From the NCBI RefSeq assembly GCF_031845305.1, contig NZ_JAVREH010000002.1, forward strand, positions 186,001-250,000: a stretch of 64,000 nucleotides of DNA, read 5' to 3'. Both the position numbers and the translations under genes were made by a program. The number at the start of each line of letters is the position of its first letter. Positions within the stretch are counted from its first letter, which is position 1. Below, one piece after another: positions 1 to 8,704 of this stretch. The stretch is from Jatrophihabitans_A lederbergiae. Lineage in GTDB: Bacteria > Actinomycetota > Actinomycetes > Mycobacteriales > Jatrophihabitantaceae. The notes beneath the pieces were generated by a model. It saw only the letters and a program-made list of their open reading frames with translations. It made no database searches and was not told the origin of the DNA.

Positions 1-1257
1 GGCCGTCTGCTTCCAGACCTGCCGGACGGCGAACCAGGTCAGCCATACCAACAGCGCGTTGCGCGCGGCGAGATCCAGCGTCACCAGCGGCATCAGCGAA
101 TGCGTCTTGAGCAGGGCGTTGTAGCCGACCGGAAACACCAGCTGGGTGGCGATGGCGGTGACCAGCAGCACCCGGCCGAAGGTCCGCACCGACCGGTTGG
201 CGGGGGCCCGCACCGCCAGCGCGGCGACCGGGCCGCCGAGCCACAGCAGGTACTGCGGGCTGAGCGTCTTGTTCGTCACCGTGACGACCAGCGCGGTTGC
301 CAGAAACAGCCAACCGAGGGTCTCGGCACTGGGAGACACCTTGAGCGCGCGCCACCAGAGGGTGACCAGCAGCACGCCGCCGAGCACGGTGAGCACGGTC
401 GTCAGCTGGCTCATCAGGTGCACCCCGGCGCCGAAGATCTCGAACGCCTTGAACTGGGAGATGTGGACGTCCCAGGTGCCGACCGGATGCACCATGCGGG
501 CCAGCATCAACGGCGTCGCGGCCACCGACTCGATCTGCAATCCCCGGGCGGACTGCCAGTGCAGCGGCGACAGCGTGCGGCTCACCCCACCGATGATCAG
601 GGCCAGAACGCCGATGACGATGCCGGTACTGAGGAATCCCGTCAGCACCTGCCGCCGTTCACTGCGCCGGATCAGGAACGTCGGCAGCATGACCGCCGGC
701 CACAGCTTCAGCGCCGCGCCGAAGGCGGTCAGCGCGCCGGCCAGGGCCGGTCTGCGTACCGCGACCAGCACGGCGCCACCGGCAAGCACGGCGGGCACCA
801 GGTCGAAGCGGAAGTACGCCAGCGGTCCCATTGCCGGAACGAACCACAGCCACAGGTTGGTGGAGTCACCGCGGTGGCGGCCATCGGCGCGCCAGAGGAC
901 GGCGGTGAACGCCGCGTCGACGATCAGCATGGACAGTGCGAACAGGATGGTGAACGCGACCTGGTTCAGAAAACCCAGCAGGAATTGCGGCAGGATCACC
1001 AGGAACACGGGCAACGGGTACTCCTGCAGGGTGTTGCGCAGGGTTCCGCCCTGCAGGAGCTGGTGCATGCTGCGCGCGTAGTAGGTGACGTCCCCGGTAA
1101 CCTCGCTCTCGTGCGCGAACACCATGATCGACAGGGTCAGCGCCCGGGAGAGCAGCCATCGCAGGGCGATCGCGGAACGGCCCTCGGCAATGATCGCGTC
1201 CGGCAGGTCGAGGGACACGAGCGCCCGCCGCTGCTTCGGCGCGATCGCGGTCGTCAT
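1..1257 (-). CDS. GT87-type integral membrane glycosyltransferase (3' end outside window)
   Basis: This reading frame is open from an ATG at 1257 to the window edge with no stop, so at least 419 residues are present and the C-terminus is missing. The protein opens MTTAIAPKQRRALVSLDLP and then consists of many hydrophobic segments broken by short charged loops. An early loop contains LQEYPLPVF, which resembles the E-Y-P-P/L-P signature of DUF2029/GT87 polyprenyl-phosphomannose-dependent mannosyltransferases, and an early loop aspartate pair (GDVTYY) fits the same fold. Family members add mannose or arabinose to cell-envelope glycolipids on the outer face of the membrane. Family membership is inferred from hydropathy and these motifs. 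The donor and acceptor cannot be read from the sequence. Confidence 0.72.
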   Translation of the reverse strand, partial: MTTAIAPKQRRALVSLDLPDAIIAEGRSAIALRWLLSRALTLSIMVFAHESEVTGDVTYYARSMHQLLQGGTLRNTLQEYPLPVFLVILPQFLLGFLNQVAFTILFALSMLIVDAAFTAVLWRADGRHRGDSTNLWLWFVPAMGPLAYFRFDLVPAVLAGGAVLVAVRRPALAGALTAFGAALKLWPAVMLPTFLIRRSERRQVLTGFLSTGIVIGVLALIIGGVSRTLSPLHWQSARGLQIESVAATPLMLARMVHPVGTWDVHISQFKAFEIFGAGVHLMSQLTTVLTVLGGVLLVTLWWRALKVSPSAETLGWLFLATALVVTVTNKTLSPQYLLWLGGPVAALAVRAPANRSVRTFGRVLLVTAIATQLVFPVGYNALLKTHSLMPLVTLDLAARNALLVWLTWFAVRQVWKQTA

Positions 1258-1338
1258 GGTCCGGTTCCCCCTCCGATCGGCTCATCCGGCGATGACCCGC
1301 GCGGTCCAGTATCGCTGATCGGGTTGGCGGGTCGGGTG

Positions 1339-2220
1339 TTACGGGTTGCACGCGCCGATGTCGGCGTGAAGAGCGGTCGCGTCCCGTACCACCGAGGCGC
1401 TCAGGGCACCCGCCACGGTGTGCATGACGGTGCTGTTCACCAGCAGGGCCAGGTGCCCGACGCCGTGCACCCGCAGCCGGGTGACGGTGAGGTCGGGATG
1501 ATCCAGCCTGGCGCTGCGGTTGGGCACCACCACCTCGTCCCGGTCGGAGTAGATCGCCACGAAGCGGGTGCCGCAGTCGGCCGGTCCCGCCAGCTCGCGC
1601 ATCAGCTCCGAGCCCGGGCGCAACTGCCGGGCCACCGGCAGCGGTGCTATCCGGGCCAGCTGGGTGCCGGCGTGCGGAGAGCCGAGGGTCACCAGGGTGT
1701 TCACCCGGGCGTCGCCGCCCAGGCACTGCACGTAATACCGGGCGATCAAGCCGCCAAGCGAGTGACCGACGAGGAACAGCTGCTCGTACCCGGTCTGCGC
1801 GCAGAGCCGCTCCACGTGCCGGGCAAGGTCGGCGGCCGCCTTGCGGACGTCCGAGGTGAGCGGCGAGTAGTTGACGGTGGTGATCCGGCCGTAGCCCCGG
1901 CGACGCAGGGTGCGGCGCAGGATCGCGAAGGCCGACCGGTTGTCGCCGATGCCGTGCACCAGCACAACCGGGGTGCCGGCAGCCGCGATGTCGCCCAGGA
2001 GAAGGCCGCGGGTCAGCGGTGAGAGCGTGTCGGTGCGGTAGCGCGGGTCCTCCATCTCGCCTTGCTCGGCGAGCAGCCCGACCGGATAGGTGATCGCGTG
2101 CGCCGCGAGCCAGGTGAGCTCCTGCCCCGCGGAGAGCGCACCTTCCAGCAACGCCGCGGGGGCCCGCCGGAGCAGCCCGGGAGCGGAGCCGATCCAGGCC
2201 CGCGAAGGGGCTGTGCTCAC
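1339..2220 (-). CDS. Alpha/beta hydrolase, secondary (class 2) lipase-like
   Basis: This 293-residue alpha/beta hydrolase has an oxyanion-hole HG at 89-90 (VVLVHGIGDN), the nucleophile elbow GHSLGG with Ser154, an acid residue in YSDRDEVV (Asp226 or Asp228), and the catalytic His256 in HGVGHLAL. The layout matches secreted or cell-associated triacylglycerol and ester lipases of actinobacteria. There is no convincing signal peptide, although residues 15-50 are hydrophobic and could associate with the membrane. It is transcribed away from sucC. The ATG at 2220 is the first in-frame start after the divergent spacer. The hydrolase fold is certain and the natural substrate is not. Confidence 0.8.
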   Translation of the reverse strand: MSTAPSRAWIGSAPGLLRRAPAALLEGALSAGQELTWLAAHAITYPVGLLAEQGEMEDPRYRTDTLSPLTRGLLLGDIAAAGTPVVLVHGIGDNRSAFAILRRTLRRRGYGRITTVNYSPLTSDVRKAAADLARHVERLCAQTGYEQLFLVGHSLGGLIARYYVQCLGGDARVNTLVTLGSPHAGTQLARIAPLPVARQLRPGSELMRELAGPADCGTRFVAIYSDRDEVVVPNRSARLDHPDLTVTRLRVHGVGHLALLVNSTVMHTVAGALSASVVRDATALHADIGACNP

Positions 2221-2443
2221 AGCTGCGGGGCCTCCTCGCGGCCGTCCGATGTTGGCCGTTCGATCTTGAGGCGTTCACTGTGTCACAGAGCTTGTCGCCT
2301 CGCCTTGGCGGACTTGTCACACATCACGTCTGAGGTGTCTAGGGCGCCGGATGACCACGGGCTAGCCTGGGTCGGGCCGCTGAGAACCGGTGGCCACTGC
2401 CGCGAGGCAGGATCACAGGCACGTCAACAGGACGGAAGAACTC
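2221..2443. promoter_or_regulatory. Divergent spacer between the lipase gene and sucC
   Basis: These 223 bases must carry the promoters for both the lipase and sucC. A TAGCCT hexamer at 2363-2368, a form common in actinobacterial -10 boxes, lies about 75 bases before the sucC start. A short palindrome CTGTG-T-CACAG sits at 2278-2288 and is a possible protein-binding site. No clear -35 box could be assigned, so the promoter call is tentative. Confidence 0.3.
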
Positions 2444-3631
2444 GTGGATCTGTTCGAGTACCAGGCGAAGCAACTTTTCGCCGCTCACGGCGTACCGGTC
2501 GGTCTGGGCGAGGTAGCGGACACTCCCGAGCAGGCCCGAGAGATCGCCGAGCGCATCGGTGGCGTCGTGGTGGTGAAGGCCCAGGTCAAGACCGGCGGGC
2601 GTGGCAAGGCCGGCGGAGTGAAGGTCGCCAAGACGCCCGCCGAGGCCGCCGAGGCCGCCCGCGCGATCCTGGGCATGGACATCAAGGGCCACACCGTGCA
2701 CCGCGTGCTCGTCGATCCGGGCGCCCAGATCGAAGAGGAGTACTACTTCTCCTTCCTGCTCGACCGGTCCAACCGCACTTTCCTCGCGATGGCCTCCGCC
2801 GAGGGCGGCATGGAGATCGAGCAGCTGGCGGTCGAGCGTCCCGACGCTCTCGCCAAGGTGCCGGTCGATGCCACCGAGGGCGTCGATGTCGCCAAGGCCC
2901 GCGAGATCCTGACCCAGGCCAACTTCCCCGCCGACGTCCTGGACGAGAGCGCCGAACTGGTCGCCAAGCTCTGGGACGTCTTCGTTCAGCAGGACGCCAC
3001 CCTGGTCGAGATCAACCCGCTGGCCCGGGTGTCCGGTGGATCGGGCGCCACCGTGCTCGCCCTGGACGGCAAGGTGTCCCTGGACGAGAACGCCGACTTC
3101 CGGCAGGCCGGCAACGCCGACCTCGAGGACGTCGCGGCCGCGGACCCGCTCGAGGCCAAGGCCAAGGAGAAGCACCTCAACTACGTCAAGCTCGACGGTG
3201 AGGTCGGAATCATCGGCAACGGCGCGGGCCTGGTGATGTCCACCCTGGACGTCGTCGCCTACGCCGGTGAGTCGCGTGGCGGCGTGAAGCCGGCCAACTT
3301 CCTCGACATCGGTGGTGGCGCCTCGGCCGAGGTGATGGCCAACGGGCTCGACATCATCCTCGGCGATCCTGCCGTGAAGTCGGTCTTCGTCAACGTCTTC
3401 GGCGGCATCACCTCGTGTGACGCCGTCGCCAACGGCATCGTGACCGCCCTCGGCATGCTCGGCGCGGCAGCCACCAAGCCGCTGGTCGTCCGCCTCGACG
3501 GCAACAACGTCGAGGAGGGACGCCGGATCCTCACCGAGGCGGCCCACCCGCTGGTCACCCTCGCCGACACCATGGACGACGGCGCCGCGAAGGCCGCCCA
3601 GCTCGCATCCGACGCCATCCAGGGAGCCTGA
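2444..3631 (+). CDS. sucC: Succinyl-CoA synthetase (ADP-forming), beta subunit
   Basis: SucC is the ATP-grasp subunit of succinate-CoA ligase, which makes succinate and a nucleoside triphosphate from succinyl-CoA in the TCA cycle. The GTG at 2444 was chosen because it gives the family-typical start (M)DLFEYQAKQLF and has GGAAGAA at 2434-2440 as ribosome binding site. The frame stays open upstream to 2390, but that extension is not conserved-looking. The protein is 395 residues, normal for the family. The glycine-rich ATP-grasp loop GGRGKAGGV is at residues 51-59, and the C-terminal half has the ligase-CoA domain segment FLDIGGGA. sucD follows after three bases, so the two subunits are co-translated. 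Confidence 0.96.
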   Translation: MDLFEYQAKQLFAAHGVPVGLGEVADTPEQAREIAERIGGVVVVKAQVKTGGRGKAGGVKVAKTPAEAAEAARAILGMDIKGHTVHRVLVDPGAQIEEEYYFSFLLDRSNRTFLAMASAEGGMEIEQLAVERPDALAKVPVDATEGVDVAKAREILTQANFPADVLDESAELVAKLWDVFVQQDATLVEINPLARVSGGSGATVLALDGKVSLDENADFRQAGNADLEDVAAADPLEAKAKEKHLNYVKLDGEVGIIGNGAGLVMSTLDVVAYAGESRGGVKPANFLDIGGGASAEVMANGLDIILGDPAVKSVFVNVFGGITSCDAVANGIVTALGMLGAAATKPLVVRLDGNNVEEGRRILTEAAHPLVTLADTMDDGAAKAAQLASDAIQGA

Positions 3632-3634
3632 CAC

Positions 3635-4519
3635 ATGGCAATCTTCCTCACCGCCGACTCCAAGGTCATCGTGCAGGGCATGACCGGGTCCGAGGGCATG
3701 AAGCACACCCGGCGAATGCTCGCCTCGGGAACCGCCATCGTCGGCGGCGTGAACCCGCGCAAGGCCGGCGAGTCGGTCGACGTGGACGGCACCGAGGTCC
3801 CGGTGTTCGGATCGGTGGCCGAGGCGATGGACAAGACCGGTGCGGACGTGTCGGTGCTGTTCGTCCCGCCGCCGTTCACCAAGGCCGCGATGGTCGAGGC
3901 GATCGACGCCGGGATCGGGCTGGCCGTGGTCATCACCGAGGGTGTGCCGGTGCACGACGCCACCGAGGCCTGGGCGTACAACGTCGCCAAGGGCGGGAAG
4001 ACCCGGATCATCGGCCCGAACTGTCCCGGCCTGATCAGCCCCGGAAAGTCCAACGCGGGCATCATCCCGGCCAACATCACCGGTCCCGGCAAGATCGGGC
4101 TGGTGTCGAAGTCGGGCACCCTGACGTATCAGATGATGTTCGAGCTGCGCGATATCGGCTTCTCCACCGCCGTCGGCATCGGCGGTGACCCCGTCATCGG
4201 CACCACGCATATCGACTGCCTGCAGGCGTTCGAGGACGACCCCGACACCGCCGCGATCGTGATGATCGGTGAGATCGGCGGCGACGCCGAGGAGCGCGCG
4301 GCAGCCTACATCGCCGAGCACATCACCAAGCCGGTCGTCGGCTACGTCGCCGGGTTCACCGCGCCGGAGGGCAAGACGATGGGCCACGCCGGTGCGATCG
4401 TGTCCGGCTCGTCCGGCACCGCGGCGGCGAAGCAGGAGGCACTGGAAGCGGCGGGCGTCAAGGTCGGCAAGACTCCGAGCGAGGCGGCCCGGCTGATGCG
4501 CGAGGTATTGAGCGCCTAG
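3635..4519 (+). CDS. sucD: Succinyl-CoA synthetase, alpha subunit
   Basis: SucD binds CoA and carries the phosphohistidine intermediate of succinate-CoA ligase. The protein is 294 residues, the usual length. The N-terminal CoA-binding Rossmann domain has VQGMTGSEGMKHT at residues 13-25. IGPNCPGLISPGK at 126-138 is the family signature, and the active-site histidine is His251 in TMGHAGAIV. It starts three bases after the sucC stop and must form the heterotetramer with SucC. Nothing about it is unusual. Confidence 0.97.
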   Translation: MAIFLTADSKVIVQGMTGSEGMKHTRRMLASGTAIVGGVNPRKAGESVDVDGTEVPVFGSVAEAMDKTGADVSVLFVPPPFTKAAMVEAIDAGIGLAVVITEGVPVHDATEAWAYNVAKGGKTRIIGPNCPGLISPGKSNAGIIPANITGPGKIGLVSKSGTLTYQMMFELRDIGFSTAVGIGGDPVIGTTHIDCLQAFEDDPDTAAIVMIGEIGGDAEERAAAYIAEHITKPVVGYVAGFTAPEGKTMGHAGAIVSGSSGTAAAKQEALEAAGVKVGKTPSEAARLMREVLSA

Positions 4520-4528
4520 ATTCAGGGC

Positions 4529-5170
4529 ATGAGTCAGCTCGGTCAGCTTCCCGCCGGTGATGTGGTTCGCGCTCGACCGTGGGACGTGGTCGGTGCCGCC
4601 CTCGGCGTGCCGATGGTGCTCTGGGGCTTTCTGGCCTGGTTCGGCACCGTGGGGGACTCCGGTGGCGGCACACCCGGCTTCTTCTCGGGAACCGGCGCCA
4701 CCGGGATCGCCCTGGTGCTCGCCGCGTCGGCGCTCACCCTGCACCAGATCCTCGAGGGACGCCCGCACAGCGCGGCGAGCCCGTCGGTAGCCGCATTCCT
4801 GGCCGCCTCCGCCTCGATCCTGATCCTCGGCGGCATGATCGCCAAGCCTGAGAGCTCCACCCTGGCAGCCGGCGCGGTGGCCGGCCTGCTGACCGCGCTC
4901 AGCCAGGGCGTGGTGCTGGTGCTCGGCTGGCTGCGAGGTAGCGGAAAGATCGTCAAGGCATCGAACATCCGGGCATTGGAGGCGCAACAGGCCGCCGCCG
5001 ACCGGGCCGCGGCGCTGGCGGCGAATCGCCAGCAGTACGGGCAGCTGCCGTACGGCCAGCAGATCCCCGGCCAGCAGATCCCCGGCCAGCCGTTCGGGCA
5101 GCCGCCTTATGGCCAACCGTCTTATGGCCAACCGCCTTACCAGCAGGGGCAGTGGCCGCCGCCTCGATAA
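4529..5170 (+). CDS. DUF5336 membrane protein with Gln/Pro/Tyr-rich tail
   Basis: This 213-residue protein has four hydrophobic segments in roughly the first 145 residues, followed by an amphipathic AEAQQAAADRAAALAA-like stretch and a low-complexity tail of QIPGQ and PYGQP repeats. It resembles the DUF5336 family, which includes the mycobacterial 34 kDa antigen Rv0954. From memory, the position after sucCD and before a DUF6350 protein and purN is the same in Mycobacterium, which strengthens the call. It starts nine bases after sucD, so it is probably in the same transcript. The function is unknown. The tail is built from tandem 15-bp DNA repeats (5056-5140). Confidence 0.75.
   Translation: MSQLGQLPAGDVVRARPWDVVGAALGVPMVLWGFLAWFGTVGDSGGGTPGFFSGTGATGIALVLAASALTLHQILEGRPHSAASPSVAAFLAASASILILGGMIAKPESSTLAAGAVAGLLTALSQGVVLVLGWLRGSGKIVKASNIRALEAQQAAADRAAALAANRQQYGQLPYGQQIPGQQIPGQPFGQPPYGQPSYGQPPYQQGQWPPPR
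5056..5140 (+). repeat. Tandem 15-bp coding repeats in the DUF5336 tail
   Basis: Two exact 15-bp copies starting CCAGCAGATCC lie at 5056-5070 and 5071-5085. Two and a half copies of a second 15-bp unit (CCGCCTTATGGCCAA type) lie at 5102-5140. Each unit encodes five residues (QQIPG and PPYGQ types), so a change in copy number keeps the reading frame. Confidence 0.85.
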
Positions 5171-5228
5171 CACCGGGTACGCGGCGCGCCTCGGAGCGGA
5201 TGCGGCGGCGCTTTGCGAGCCTGAGGCG

Positions 5229-6461
5229 GTGAGCGACTCCGACGACTACCCGGCTGGCTGGCTGACCCAGTTCCGCCGCGGCGTGGGCTGGGGGATCGGC
5301 GTGCTCCTCATGGCGGTCGGGCTGTGCGCGCTCCCGTCGTTCGCGGTGTGGTTCACCCCCGGCACCGAAACCGCGCCGGCCCTGTCCGCGGTGCGGGCCG
5401 CGGCCCTGATCGCGCTGTCGGGCCTGCACGGTGGGATGGTTCTCAACGGCAGTCACACCACGTTGTCCCCGTTGCTGGTCACCCTGCTGCTCGGCTGGTT
5501 GGTCGCCACGTATGGCCGCCGGACGGAAAGCTGGTCCGCCTTCGCCGGGATGGTCACCGGCTTCACCGTCGCGGCCGGCCTGATCGCGCGCTGGTCCGGC
5601 ATCGGATCGACCCATGCCCCGGCGCTGGCGAGCATGGTCGCCGCCCTGCTGTTCGCGCTCCTGATCGGCGGGGCCGCGCGGACGGCTGGGCAAACCTGGC
5701 AGCGGCTGTCCGGACGCTGGCACCGGGTGCTGCGGGCGACGGGTGGGGTGCTGGCGTGCTACGTCCTGGCGGGCGCTCTGCTCGCCGCGGCCGCGGTCGG
5801 CTCGCACCTGCCCGACGCGATCGCCCTGCAGCGCCACGCGGCCCCCGGCGCGGCCGGCCTGCCGGTGGCCCTGCTCGGCGTGGGCGCCGCCCCGAACGCG
5901 GTGCTCGCCGCCATCGGGTACCTGCTCGGCCCCGGATTCCAGGTCGGGTCCCACACCTCCGTGTCGGTGGTGTCGGTCAGCCACGGCACGCTGCCATTCT
6001 TCCCGCTCCTGGCCGGCCTGCCTTCCGGTGCCCCGGCCACAGCGCTCGGCGTGGTCCTCGTCCTGGCGCTCGCGCTGCTCGCGGGATGGGTGACCCTTCG
6101 GTTCGTGGGCTCCGGTGGGTCCTTGGTGCGCCGGCTGACGGACTGTGCCGCAGTGGCGGCGCTGAGTGCGGTGGTTCTCGCGGTGCTGTCCGTGCTGGCC
6201 GGGGGCGGCCTGGGTGACGGTTCGCTGCGTGCCGTCGGCCCGGTCTGGTGGGCCGTCGGGCTGTCGTGCCTGCTGGCTGTACTGTTCGGCTCCGGCAGCT
6301 GGCTGGCGGTCGACGTGGCGCGGGGCGAGTCCGTCCTGACGCCGCTGGCCGCGGTGCACTCCTTCGCCCGTGCCGGCACCCGGCGCGCCCGCGAGGAGTC
6401 TGGCGCCAGCTCCGGCAGCGAGAGCGGCAGTGCGTCCGGCAGTGCGCGCAACGTCAGTTAG
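5229..6461 (+). CDS. DUF6350 polytopic membrane protein
   Basis: This is a very hydrophobic protein of about 410 residues with roughly ten predicted membrane spans, ending in a Ser/Gly-rich cytoplasm-like tail (SGASSGSESGSASGSAR). Its place between the DUF5336 gene and purN matches the mycobacterial Rv0955 family (DUF6350). The frame is open back to 5109, inside the upstream gene, but the GTG at 5229 (SDSDDYPAGW) is the first start after that gene's stop and gives a short charged leader before the first helix. Only a weak GAGG lies before it, so the start is uncertain. The function is unknown; the family is annotated only by its membrane topology. Confidence 0.7.
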   Translation: MSDSDDYPAGWLTQFRRGVGWGIGVLLMAVGLCALPSFAVWFTPGTETAPALSAVRAAALIALSGLHGGMVLNGSHTTLSPLLVTLLLGWLVATYGRRTESWSAFAGMVTGFTVAAGLIARWSGIGSTHAPALASMVAALLFALLIGGAARTAGQTWQRLSGRWHRVLRATGGVLACYVLAGALLAAAAVGSHLPDAIALQRHAAPGAAGLPVALLGVGAAPNAVLAAIGYLLGPGFQVGSHTSVSVVSVSHGTLPFFPLLAGLPSGAPATALGVVLVLALALLAGWVTLRFVGSGGSLVRRLTDCAAVAALSAVVLAVLSVLAGGGLGDGSLRAVGPVWWAVGLSCLLAVLFGSGSWLAVDVARGESVLTPLAAVHSFARAGTRRAREESGASSGSESGSASGSARNVS

Positions 6462-6493
6462 CCGGCCGCGGCAGCACCAGTAGGGTTAGCGCC

Positions 6494-7060
6494 GTGACCG
6501 CACGGCTACTCGTCCTCGCTTCAGGCTTGGGGAGCACGCTGCAGGCGGTCCTCGACGCGGCTGCCGAACCGGGTTTCGGCGGCAGTGTGGTGGCGGCCGG
6601 AACCGACCGTCCGGGCTCGCCGGCGATGCGTCGGGCGGAGTCGGCGGGCGTCCCCACCTTCGCGGTGGCGCTGGCGGACCACCCGGACCGCGCCGCCTGG
6701 GATGCCGCCCTCGCCGACGCCCTCGCCGGCTACCGGCCGGATCTGGTCGTCCTGGCGGGATTCATGCGGGTGCTCGCCGCAGGCACGGTCACCCGTTTCG
6801 ACATGGTCAACACCCATCCCTCGCTGCTGCCATCGTTTCCCGGCGCACACGCCATCGAAGACGCCCTGGCGCACGGCGTGAAGGTCACCGGCGTGACGGT
6901 GCACCGGGTCGACGCCGGTCTCGACTCCGGGCCGATCCTCGCCCAGGCCGCGGTGCCCGTCCTCGACGGCGACACCGCCGACACCCTTCGCGAGCGCATC
7001 CAGGCCATGGAGAAACCGCTGTTCATCGACACGATCCGCCAGCTGTGCGGCTCGATGTGA
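6494..7060 (+). CDS. purN: Phosphoribosylglycinamide formyltransferase
   Basis: PurN transfers the formyl group of 10-formyl-THF to glycinamide ribonucleotide in de novo purine synthesis. The GTG at 6494 gives 188 residues beginning VTARLLVLASGLGSTLQAV, the family-typical first strand and phosphate loop. The catalytic residues are Asn106 and His108 (VNTHPSLLPSFPG) and Asp144 (DAGLDSG), the same numbers as in the E. coli enzyme. purH follows 43 bases downstream, and the two are likely co-transcribed. Confidence 0.94.
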   Translation: MTARLLVLASGLGSTLQAVLDAAAEPGFGGSVVAAGTDRPGSPAMRRAESAGVPTFAVALADHPDRAAWDAALADALAGYRPDLVVLAGFMRVLAAGTVTRFDMVNTHPSLLPSFPGAHAIEDALAHGVKVTGVTVHRVDAGLDSGPILAQAAVPVLDGDTADTLRERIQAMEKPLFIDTIRQLCGSM

Positions 7061-7081
7061 TTCCGTTCGATGTGATCCCGT
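7052..7081 (+). repeat. 15-bp tandem duplication at the purN stop
   Basis: Two 15-bp copies, TCGATGTGATTCCGT at 7052-7066 and TCGATGTGATCCCGT at 7067-7081, differ at one base, and a partial third copy (TCGAT) follows. The first copy contains the purN stop codon. The duplication lengthens the spacer to the purH ribosome binding site and has no evident function. Confidence 0.7.
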
Positions 7082-7103
7082 TCGATCTCGAGGAGTGCCA
7101 GAG

Positions 7104-8696
7104 ATGACCCGTATCCCCGTCCGCCGCGCGCTGGTCAGCGTGTACGACAAGACCGGCCTGGAGGAACTGGCCCGGGGCCTGCACGAGTCCGGCGTCGAGA
7201 TCGTCTCCACCGGCTCGACGGCCGGCTCCATTGCCGCGCTCGGCGTTCCGGTGACGCCGGTGGCCGAGGTGACGGGCTTTCCGGAGATCCTCGGTGGCCG
7301 GGTGAAGACGCTGCACCCGCACGTGCACGCGGGCCTGCTGGCCGACCAGGGCAACCCCGAACACGTCTCGACGGTGGACGAGCTCGGCATCGCGACGTTC
7401 CAGCTGGTGGTGGTCAACCTGTACCCGTTCCGTGAGACGGTCGCCTCGGGTGCGACGCCGGCCGAGATCGTGGAGCAGATCGACATCGGCGGCCCGGCCA
7501 TGGTGCGGTCCTCGGCCAAGAACCACAACTCCGTGGCCATCGTGGTCGATCCGGGCAGCTATATCGAGGTGTTGCAGGCGGTGGCCGCCGGCGGTTTCGA
7601 CCTGATCACGCGGCAGCGGCTGGCCGGACAGGCCTACGCGCACACCGCCGCCTACGACGCCGCGGTGGCGAACTGGTTCGGCCAGCAGGCCGTGCTCGCC
7701 GACGCCCAGGCCGCGGTGGGGATCGAAGGTGGCGAAAACACCACCTCGAACTGGCCGCCGTACGTCGGTGTCGCGCTGGAGCGCGCGGAGGTGCTGCGCT
7801 ACGGCGAGAACCCGCACCAACGCGCGGCGCTGTACGTCCAGCAGGGCGCCGAGCCCGGTATCGCCCAGGCCGAGCAGGTGCACGGCAAGGCGATGAGCTT
7901 CAACAACTACGTGGACGGCGACGCCGCGTACCGGGCCGCGTTCGACTTCGACGAGCCCTGCGTGGCGATCATCAAGCATGCCAACCCGTGCGGGATCGCC
8001 ACCGGGGCAGACGTCGCGCAGGCGCACGCCAAGGCACACGCCTGCGACCCGATCTCCGCCTTCGGCGGCGTCATCGCGGTGAACCGCCCGGTTACCCCGG
8101 CGATGGCCGAGCAGGTCGCCGACGTCTTCACCGAGGTGATCCTGGCCCCGGCCTTCGAACCCGCGGCGCTGGAGCTGCTCAGCACCAAGAAGAACCTGCG
8201 GCTGATGGTGGTGCGCGGCCCCCGTCCGCACGGGGCCGAGCAGCGGCCGATCTCGGGCGGGGTGCTGATGCAGGACGCCGACGCCCTGGATGCCCCCGGC
8301 GATGACCCGGGAAACTGGACGCTGGCCTGCGGCCAGGCCCTGCACGCCGGCGAGCTGGCCGAGCTGCGGTTCGCGTGGCGGGCGGTGCGGACGGTGAAAT
8401 CCAACGCCATCCTGCTGGCCAAGGACTGCGCGTCCGTGGGTGTCGGCATGGGGCAGGTCAACCGGGTGGACTCCGCCAAGTTGGCGGTGGCGCGGGCCGG
8501 TGAGCGGGCGGCGGGCGCGTTCGCAGCCTCGGACGCGTTCTTCCCGTTCGCCGACGGGTTGCAGGTGCTGCTGGACGCCGGCGTCCGGGCGGTCGCGCAG
8601 CCCGGTGGCTCCATCCGCGATGCCGAGGTGGTGGCCGCCGCGGAAGCCGCGGGCGTGACCATGTACTTCACCGGCACCCGGCACTTCGCGCACTGA
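7104..8696 (+). CDS. purH: Bifunctional AICAR transformylase / IMP cyclohydrolase
   Basis: PurH carries out the last two steps of IMP synthesis. The ATG at 7104 (MTRIPVRRALVSVYDKTG) is preferred over a GTG nine bases upstream because CGAGGAG at 7089-7095 sits eight bases before it. The protein is 530 residues. The N-terminal MGS-like cyclohydrolase domain has SVYDKTGLEELARGL and STGSTA, and the later AICARFT domain has the LRYGENPHQ, KAMSFNNYVD and KHANPCG signatures, with the SAKLAVARAGERAAGA region near the C-terminus. It is complete and ordinary. Confidence 0.96.
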   Translation: MTRIPVRRALVSVYDKTGLEELARGLHESGVEIVSTGSTAGSIAALGVPVTPVAEVTGFPEILGGRVKTLHPHVHAGLLADQGNPEHVSTVDELGIATFQLVVVNLYPFRETVASGATPAEIVEQIDIGGPAMVRSSAKNHNSVAIVVDPGSYIEVLQAVAAGGFDLITRQRLAGQAYAHTAAYDAAVANWFGQQAVLADAQAAVGIEGGENTTSNWPPYVGVALERAEVLRYGENPHQRAALYVQQGAEPGIAQAEQVHGKAMSFNNYVDGDAAYRAAFDFDEPCVAIIKHANPCGIATGADVAQAHAKAHACDPISAFGGVIAVNRPVTPAMAEQVADVFTEVILAPAFEPAALELLSTKKNLRLMVVRGPRPHGAEQRPISGGVLMQDADALDAPGDDPGNWTLACGQALHAGELAELRFAWRAVRTVKSNAILLAKDCASVGVGMGQVNRVDSAKLAVARAGERAAGAFAASDAFFPFADGLQVLLDAGVRAVAQPGGSIRDAEVVAAAEAAGVTMYFTGTRHFAH

Positions 8697-8704
8697 CCGC
8701 CGTC

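Noticed and set aside
100..2022. Long plus-strand open frame antisense to the GT87 and lipase genes
   Set aside because: Its translation is Gln/Arg/His-rich with no domain, and both minus-strand genes have clear motifs. It is a GC-rich shadow frame.
2339..5173. 944-codon open frame antisense to sucC, sucD and the DUF5336 gene
   Set aside because: The composition is typical of antisense frames in high-GC coding DNA, and the sense genes are certain.
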